DNA from: Alternaria dauci
Lineage: Eukaryota; Ascomycota; Dothideomycetes; Pleosporales; Pleosporaceae
NCBI RefSeq assembly: GCF_042100115.1
Contig: NC_091272.1
Coordinates: 1,488,001 to 1,552,000, forward strand
Reading direction: 5' to 3'
Length of the DNA stretch: 64,000 bases
Shown: positions 57,578 to 64,000 of the stretch, one piece after another
Layout of the letters: every line of letters starts with the position of its first letter
Numbering within the stretch: position 1 is the stretch's first letter
The notes under the pieces: model-generated
Databases searched by the model: none
Seen by the model: the letters and a program-made list of their open reading frames with translations, nothing else
What the model was told of the DNA's origin: nothing
Made by a program: the position numbers and the translations under genes

Positions 57578-59391
57578 TCAAACTCTGCGCAGCCGCTGGG
57601 CAACCTGTGGCGTGAGCACGCCATTCCTGATGTTGTCAAACTTTGAGTCTGGGTACAGTAGCCAGTTGGGCGACGACTCAATGCCTACGCCACTTTCGCC
57701 GCCGGCCATTTTCTCTACAACCTTTCAAAAGTTAGCACACAATTCATCTCCACCATCTTGTGCGTGTGACTTACATTCCTCACAATACTGCCGTCGTTAT
57801 CCGTCTTGTCACCGCTAATGTCCCACCACATTGCGCCACCTAACTTCTGTTGCGCAATGTAGTCAACCTTCTTCAGTGCCATGGCCACCGTATCGTAGCT
57901 GACAAACATGCCGCTTTTTTTGTCGTAGCTGTAGGACGCACCAATCTCCTCGTCGTAATACTCTTGTGCACCTGCTACCGGCAAGTCCTTGAAGTCATAG
58001 ATGCCTTTCTCGAACGAGCCCTCGCCGACACCGTCGAATGGCTTCCCTACGCCTTGGGTGTTGGCAAAGGCGCGGCCATAAAGCGGCATGCCAAGATTGA
58101 GTTTGGAGGACGGAACGCCAGCAGCCATGTAGGTGGCCAGAACAGAAGCCGTGTTGAAAGGTGTACTTAGGGGATTGGACGTCGAAGGGTAGAGATTCGA
58201 GTTATGGCCGGTCTGTTTATCCCAGGAACCAGCGTAGTCGTAGGCCTATATTTCTGTCAGTTCACGTGCCTTTTGCGACTGGAAACCAAAATGCTTACCA
58301 TCAGGTTTATGAAATCCGTAACTTCACTCATCTCTCTCAATGGCAGATTCTTGTAGTACTTCTCGCCAGCTGGCGCAGCGATCGTCAAGAGGAACTTTGG
58401 CTTCAGTTGGTTTTCAGAGTCGTCCACGTGCACAAGCGTATCGGCATATTCGTCCATCTGGCCCCTAATCTCCTTCAACAGTTCCAACCATTGATGTCCT
58501 TGCTCATTGTCCTTGGGATATTCCCAATCTACATCAATCCCATCAAAGCCATAGTCGCGGATCAATTCAACACACGAAGATGCAAAGCGCTGCCGGCCTG
58601 CAGCAGTAGCCATGGGGCCATCCATGTGCTTTTTGGTGTTGGTGTGCGTCCATCCGCCGACGCTCAATACTAACTTGAAGTTTCTGTTTTTGGCCTTCAG
58701 GATCTGGAGCTGCTTGAGCGATCCATAGAGATTGTTGCCCACGTCGTTCCAGGAATCCGTCGCATAGTGCTTCTCCGCATCGGCGTATGAGTCTTTCAAG
58801 AAAACTGTGCCATCGGGTTTGTTATCGGCGAAAGAGTAAAGTAGATGGGTTAGCCTCTCTGCTGGTATTTGCTGGGGCTGGAAGTTCCGCGCGTAAATGT
58901 CCCAGCTTCCATAGTACGCTACTGAGCGGTAGCCAGGACGAAGAGTGATATTGGGCTCAGCGGGATTGGGTGGAATATCGGTTGTTGAAGGTTGCGGTTG
59001 AGAAGTCGAGTAAGAAGGCGTGTCTGGTGTTGAGGACTGCTCTTTCGTAAGGCTGGCGGATACAGGATATGAAGAAGGAAACGCAGAAGTAATGAATGTA
59101 GTGTGTTGGTCTGATGGGCTGAACGCTGATGTAGGATCACCGGGTGGAGCAACATCCGAATAGGTTGTAAACGATGGAGAGGTAACGTCATGTGGAAACT
59201 ATACTCGTGGTCAGCATGCTAGATCGTCTCGTGTACGATTGGCAGATGAATCAGCCTAAACCTACCACGAAAACATCCATCAGCGCATAATCCTTCTCAA
59301 GCTTCTCGACTCGCTCCAGCAAGCAGTCTTGATCACATGCATCTTGTGTTTGTTGCGCCAAGCCTCCTGCAGCAAGTAGGAGTGCCGTCAT
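57578..59391 (-). CDS. Secreted GH18 chitinase
   Basis: Exons are complement(57578..57721, 57775..58245, 58299..59198, 59266..59391), 546 aa. The catalytic motif DGIDVDWE is at 261-268 with the acid/base E268. Other GH18 landmarks are SVGGWT, NLGMPLYGR and MWWDISGD. The start gives a short hydrophobic leader (TALLLAAGGLA), so secretion is likely, although the leader lacks an early basic residue and an upstream exon is possible. A Ser/Thr/Pro-rich linker of about 80 residues precedes the catalytic domain, which begins near 125 (AYYGSWDIYARNF). No chitin-binding module was seen. The C-terminal exon (SPNWLLYPDSKFDNIRNGV) matches the end of fungal class V chitinases. Role: hydrolysis of chitin, in wall remodelling or degradation of exogenous chitin. 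Confidence 0.9.
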
Positions 59392-60073
59392 ACATGTCCG
59401 CGCGGGTAACCAACGTGCGCACTAATCATATCGTCAGTCTTCCTGCTCCACGAAACACGTACTCTTCCCTGACATACCAACATTTTGCAAATTCTTTTCT
59501 AAAGGGAGAGGACAGAGTAAGCACACAAATTGTAGTGATTTTCCAAGAAGTAAGCACGGTGGGTCGCTCCGCATTATAACTCTCCGTATCCTGCAGATCG
59601 TTGTTCTCATCCCGCCGCTCTTTTTCCCATGCAGCGGACATGTGTGGAGCCTGCATTGCTTGCACGTTTTCTCCGACTTTCCCAATGTAATGTCACCTGT
59701 TTGGTCCATTGTTTCTCGGGTGTGAACCATTGTGCAGTGTCTGTTTCTGACCAGGATCTTGCTTGTTTTGGTAAGCAGGGTCTGGGATGGGCATTGGTAC
59801 AAGCAGCCAAGCCACCGAAGAGGCAACGTGTAAGAGCGAGAAATGCGGAATATGCAGATTTAGATGCATCATGCGTACGCAAAACAGCGGGCTTGGGGGC
59901 CGGTTGGTAGGTGCGACAGGCACGGGAAAGAGATGGCATAATGTGGTTGATGGGGATACGAACGCATACAGAAATTTCTCTTCCAGGTACCTGATGGAAG
60001 GTAAGGGTGGAATCCGGATGAGAGGGATTGCTGTGGTAGGTGTTTCTCATGCGCGATGGCACTTCTCGCATGT
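59392..60073. other. Chitinase promoter interval
   Basis: This 682 bp lies between two genes read in the same direction. It should carry the chitinase promoter and the 3' end of the membrane-protein gene. No further gene was seen. Confidence 0.4.
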
Positions 60074-61042
60074 TCAATGTCTGCTCCGTTCGTATCCACT
60101 CATCCTCAATCGCTGCCCTACCTCTTTCTTGGTTCCTCTTCTTAAGTAAACCAACACATAGATAACGACAGTCAGAAACGCAGCAGAAGCCTGCACGATA
60201 CCGATATACCAACTGACACTCTACTATCGAGTCAGTCGAGTCTTATTCCAACAGCCTACAGACTGTTTGACTTACCTGCACGTCGCAATATCTGCCAAAA
60301 TCAATATCGCCCACAAATTCTTTCTGGATCGCCCTCGCGCCTGCACTACACGTCCATCCCCAGAGATCGTTGCTCTTTCCGTTCTTGTCTTTCTCCGTGC
60401 GATACAAGCTTGCAGCTACGCACCATACCACGAAGTTCCCAATCATATTGATCCAGCTGAAAGTACTTGTAATGACGCTTGCTACGTTAGCCTTGTCGAT
60501 GCCAAATTTATACGAAAAAATTGTCGCGAAATTGAGTAGCACGGAGACGGCCGCAACGCCAAAGTACATGTATGTCGGCCATGCGCGCGTGCTGTGAGCC
60601 CATGGTGTACGTGAAACACTTTGGCCGCTCGGAAGTGTGACTGTGCGGTAGATTGTTCGTGTGCTGAGGAACTTGTAGAGGGTGAGCGCGGTGGGAACAA
60701 GGACTGCGATGGATATGAACAAGGAAAGGGTACGAGATATGATGCGTAGTTTGCGTATGCGTGTTTTCAGGTGCTCCAATAAAATGTTAGTCTAGACATC
60801 ACCATCCTCGTAGTGCTTCTGTATTGGGAATGACGTACCCTGTCTTCGATCTCGGCTGCTTTGAGATCCTCCAAATCTTTATAGGGTAGTGTTTGGCTGT
60901 TGTGCTTGGACTGAAGTAACATCGAGTGAGATGGCTTGACAGATGGAAGTTTGGAAGAAGTCATGGTCGGTGGTAGCAAATGTTGTAGATCTTGCTCTTG
61001 TGAAACAGAGGACGGCGAAGTATAGTATGCACGTGCAGCCAT
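60074..61042 (-). CDS. Four-helix membrane protein of unknown function
   Basis: Exons are complement(60074..60220, 60276..60773, 60839..61042), 282 aa. Four hydrophobic helices are visible at about 79-102, 135-157, 164-191 and 238-258, with a Cys-containing loop (WGWTCSAGARA, then RYCDV) between the third and fourth. This arrangement resembles MARVEL-type fungal membrane proteins. The N-terminal 68 residues are polar and probably cytoplasmic. The last helix is recovered only by splicing the final 55-nt intron; without it the frame stops early. The function is unknown. Neighbouring genes give no hint. Confidence 0.75.
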
Positions 61043-62909
61043 TGCTTCTTTCTTTTACTTCAAAGATGTTTCAGCACCTTTTTGAAAGAACCGCGATCTT
61101 TCAGACGTTTTGTGTGGCCTTGCGCCGCACCATGTCCTCCTACTTGTACGGAGATCATCATCATGATGTCCGTGCTGTTGCATCAACAGCTTCAGCTTTG
61201 CGGGCTTCAAACAGTAATTGACTGATTTCTTCACTTGTCGCGTGGTGATGTATCAGCAAAGCTGAAGGGTAGTGCTGACAGCCGCAGCTTGTGGCTGCTG
61301 TTCCTCTGGCCGTAAGCGGTATCGGGAAGGTGGCTTGGGAGATGCTGATTCGTCGAATTATCTTCAGGATATGCTTACTGATGGTAGCACTATTCTTAGG
61401 GGTTGTTCTGCGTTGATGTAGTCGCGTTACGTCACTTCAGTTCTAGAGCTTCGTGATCAGAGTGGTGCCTGTAGACTCCGTGCCCTTGAGGCTGATGCGC
61501 GACGCAAAACTGTAAAGAGGCACCGGCACGCAAGATGGTCCGTTCCAACTCCTCGATTCGGGCTATGTGCAGACTACGACTCCTGAACCGACTTTGAAGA
61601 CTTTTAGTAATTGAAGGTTCTGCTCGCAAATATCGCAACCAAAGCCCTAGGCCTCCTTTTCGGTCCCGACAAACTCTCGGTGATCACTGGAGATGCGTTT
61701 TCGGGTTATTGTAAGTATAATTAATACGCAACTTTCCCAATGCTCGAGATTTGAAGTAGTTTGTTTTACTAACCATTTGCACGTTGGTCCCCCACGGGGC
61801 GGATAGCCTCAACAGAAAGTACCTGGAGAGCTGTTTCCAGCGCTCGATAGTCGTCTCCGGTGCGCGGTACAGAGACGCGACCTGAGCATTGGCGGCGGAT
61901 ACTACATGCGCTCTGAACCGTTCCATTTGGCATCTGTATTCGTATAGTTGAATTCCGGGGTTGGAGTTCAGATGGAGTGCATGAGGGTTAAAGCCGTACG
62001 CTGAGAGTCTTTCTTCATGCCACTGCAATTGCCCCTCTACTGGTTTCAGACAGTCGGTTCATCGTAACTGATGACTATGACCTGAGTCGCAGTTTCTGTG
62101 ATTGGGGTGGTTGCCTTACCGTCGCATGAGTGAGAGAGAGTCACAGGAGCGACACACTCGCTTGGAAGTTCGGAGCCAATTCGGACTAACTAGGCTGCAT
62201 TGGGATTCTGCATCAATGTTTCCGCCCATCAGACTGCAGGTGGACATTCTCACGACATCCATTCGATCAGATTCCCGTAGCTTTCGATCCTGTGATCAAA
62301 ACGCTTCCTTGAGGATGTGTGCTCAATGCCGAATACTCACTTACCTATACCGCCCAACAAGTCATCTCGTCAACGTAAAGGAAATTACGGGGAACAAGCA
62401 AAAGATGGCTTAGTGCACAGCTGCGCCGCTCAGGACAAACTGGGAAACGGATCAGTTTGCATGCGAACCATGCCGCAGTCAGTATCACCCGCTGTTGAGG
62501 TTTCCTTCCACAGTCTGCAAGCGCACGCGTAGTCCTCGTATGTCGGAAGCGGGCTGTCTTTGAGGGACGCTGTTGGCAGTCGCAAAGTTTCCCCAACCCG
62601 GATTTCGGAACACTTGGCAGCTAGACACACGCCGCACTTGCACATCTACGAGCTTCCACTTCCGTCCGACGTCTGTCGCTGCAGACTCCCGTACGAGAAG
62701 GCCATGTACTAGGCACGGCATATCGAACTATCAAAAAACCCGCTTGAAGTGGACCCATTCCACTTGACAATATGACACTTGGCTGTAGCCGAACATTGGG
62801 TGCGCTTTAATAATCTAGGCTCCCGATGCGACGGGTGCACAGCCATAATTACCGAGGCGTATTCTATGCAAGAAAACAACAGAACCCGTCCGAGCAGGGC
62901 ATCAAAAAA
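61043..62909. other. Mostly unresolved interval with a coding remnant
   Basis: This 1.9 kb has no complete gene. A minus-strand stretch at about 61684-62070 has codon choice like a real exon (see the separate entry). The rest shows only chance frames. Confidence 0.35.
61432..62070 (-). pseudogene. Possible gene remnant or unresolved multi-exon gene
   Basis: Two minus-strand frames look protein-coding. The upstream one (61684-62028, extending to about 62070) reads through motifs such as ETTIERWKQLSRYFLLRL and ends at a GTTAGT donor-like site. The downstream one (61432-61638) contains HIARIEELERTILRAG. I could not join them in frame with the AG sites present, and the upstream end meets a TGA at about 62075-62077 with no ATG. 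It may be a broken gene or one whose exons I have not solved. No family is recognised. Confidence 0.3.
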
Positions 62910-63227
62910 GCCAAGGAATCCGAACCAAAAAGGCGGAGAAGAGCAGCGGTTTCTTGAATAGCCAGTGAACGCGAGGCCAATTCCTAGCTGTGTTAGATGA
63001 TTACGCATTCGGAGCTCATGTCTATCCGCCCCCCGCGACTAGTGCACAATAACGATTCCGAGGAGCCAAGGAATCCAAACTAAAAAGGCGGAGAAGAGCA
63101 GCGGTTTCTTAAATAGCCAGTGAACGCGAGGCCAACTCCTAGCTGTGTTAGATGATTACGCATTCGGAGCTTATGTCTATCCGCCCCCCCCCCCCCCACG
63201 ACTAGTGCACAATGACGATTCTGAGGA
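62910..63227. repeat. Tandem duplication, units of 155 and 163 bp
   Basis: Unit 1 (62910-63064) and unit 2 (63065-63227) begin with GCCAAGGAATCC and align end to end. A third partial start (GCCAAGG) occurs at 63228. By eye they differ at eight or so positions, all transitions, plus the length of a C run. In unit 2 the run is 14 C (63184-63197); unit 1 has six C followed by GCG. The repeat lies about 215 bp before the P450 start codon. I see no coding potential. Confidence 0.85.
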
Positions 63228-63443
63228 GCCAAGGGGGCCGTGAACAGGTGCAAGTCCTTGTGGCAAAGTACCCAAACAAACGATGCAGAGGAAGCGCCGG
63301 AGGGACCCCGGTGCATTAGTGACAGGGTGTAGTCTGGCAAATTACCATACTTTAACAGGTCAACTCATTGCAAAGTTGCTGCTCATCAACAATACCCTTT
63401 CACCTCCAACCACCCTTTCTAACAGCAGAGAGTCGCCTCCAAA

Positions 63444-64000
63444 ATGCACAGCACTATCCTCTTGGCTGCTTGGGCTGGCGTGTCATTTGTCCTCTACAGG
63501 ATCATCTCTTCGATCATCATTTCACGCCGCCATGCTGCTGCAGCGCGTCAACTCGGCTGTTTGCCTGCCCATCCAAAGAAGCAATCGCCGTTTGATCCTC
63601 TCGGGGTTCAGAACATGGCAGAAGTACTCGTGGCAGACCAACAAGCTCGTCTACCACAGTATTTTAAAGAACAAATCGATGACGTAAGTGCCAGAAAGGG
63701 CCGAGTCGTCAGCACATTCCACCAGAACATGATGGGTGCCGAGTCCTTCTTCACGGTAGAACCGAGAAACATTCAGGCTATCTTGGCTACGCAATTCAAA
63801 GACTTTGGACTAGGAGAGAGGCGAAATGGAAACTTCTTTCCACTGCTTGGTCACGGTATTGTAAGCATTGCTACAAGTTGTGCTACGAGCATATCAGATG
63901 CTGACATGCAGCAGTTCTCTACCGACGGCGAGAAATGGGCGCATTCAAGATCACTACTTCGGCCTCAGTTTGCGCGAGAACAGGTAAGCGATTTGGACCT
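63444..64000 (+). CDS. Cytochrome P450, CYP52-like, 5' part
   Basis: The gene starts at 63444 and runs off the window: exon 1 63444..63860, a 54-nt intron 63861..63914 with GCTGAC and CAGCAG, then exon 2 from 63915. About 168 residues are visible. A membrane anchor lies at about 4-25 ([20 protein letters not shown]). Family blocks follow: [37 protein letters not shown] and the helix C sequence [18 protein letters not shown], with the WxxxR signature (W-A-H-S-R). This fits the CYP52/CYP539-type group, whose best-known members hydroxylate n-alkanes and fatty acids at the terminal carbon in the endoplasmic reticulum. The heme-binding cysteine region is outside the window, so completeness is unknown. 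Confidence 0.88.
   Translation, partial: MHSTILLAAWAGVSFVLYRIISSIIISRRHAAAARQLGCLPAHPKKQSPFDPLGVQNMAEVLVADQQARLPQYFKEQIDDVSARKGRVVSTFHQNMMGAESFFTVEPRNIQAILATQFKDFGLGERRNGNFFPLLGHGIVSIATSCATSISDADMQQFSTDGEKWAHSRSLLRPQFAREQVSDLD

Noticed and set aside
57168..57818. 216-codon plus-strand frame
   Set aside because: It overlaps the 3' exons of the minus-strand chitinase, which have clear family matches; the plus translation is unrecognisable.

Overview
The window reads as nuclear DNA of a filamentous ascomycete, most likely a Dothideomycete of the order Pleosporales. Genes are split by 46-114 nt introns with GT..AG borders and CTGAC or CTAAC branch sites. Nearly all recognisable products are fungal orthologues. 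The centre holds the DHN-melanin trio in the form known from Pleosporales: a non-reducing polyketide synthase, a Cmr1-type regulator with two C2H2 fingers plus a Zn2Cys6 cluster, and a 1,3,8-trihydroxynaphthalene reductase. Exon borders were worked out by hand from frame, splice signals and family conservation. No alignment or search was run.

Left flank (1-13.3 kb) is gene-dense housekeeping DNA: the 3' end of a PARG-like gene, RRP6, MDM35, a MAPEG-family membrane protein, a GGA clathrin adaptor, TSR3, a secreted protein of unknown function, and prefoldin subunit 3.

The melanin region (17-44 kb) has the PKS on the minus strand at 17009-23593, CMR1 on the plus strand at 35520-38796 and the reductase on the plus strand at 43063-43966. 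The synthase should make 1,3,6,8-tetrahydroxynaphthalene, the reductase acts on naphthol intermediates, and Cmr1 should switch both on. No scytalone dehydratase or laccase was seen. The genes are set in unusually long gene-poor spacers: 3.7 kb downstream of the PKS, 11.9 kb between PKS and CMR1, and 4.3 kb between CMR1 and the reductase.

Right flank (45.6-64 kb) carries a secreted cupredoxin, a basic nuclear-looking protein of unknown function, COG3, an RCC1-repeat mitochondrial protein (FMP25-like), a conserved unknown, a membrane-anchored J-protein, a secreted GH18 chitinase and a four-helix membrane protein. After these come a poorly resolved coding remnant, a 155-163 bp tandem duplication with a poly-C tract, and the 5' end of a CYP52-like P450 that runs off the window.

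I found no convincing tRNA, rRNA, CRISPR array or intact transposon. No clearly new system was found. The most unusual features are the long empty spacers in the melanin cluster, the duplicated repeat next to the P450 promoter, a GC-AG intron in the GGA gene, and an internally repeated secreted protein.
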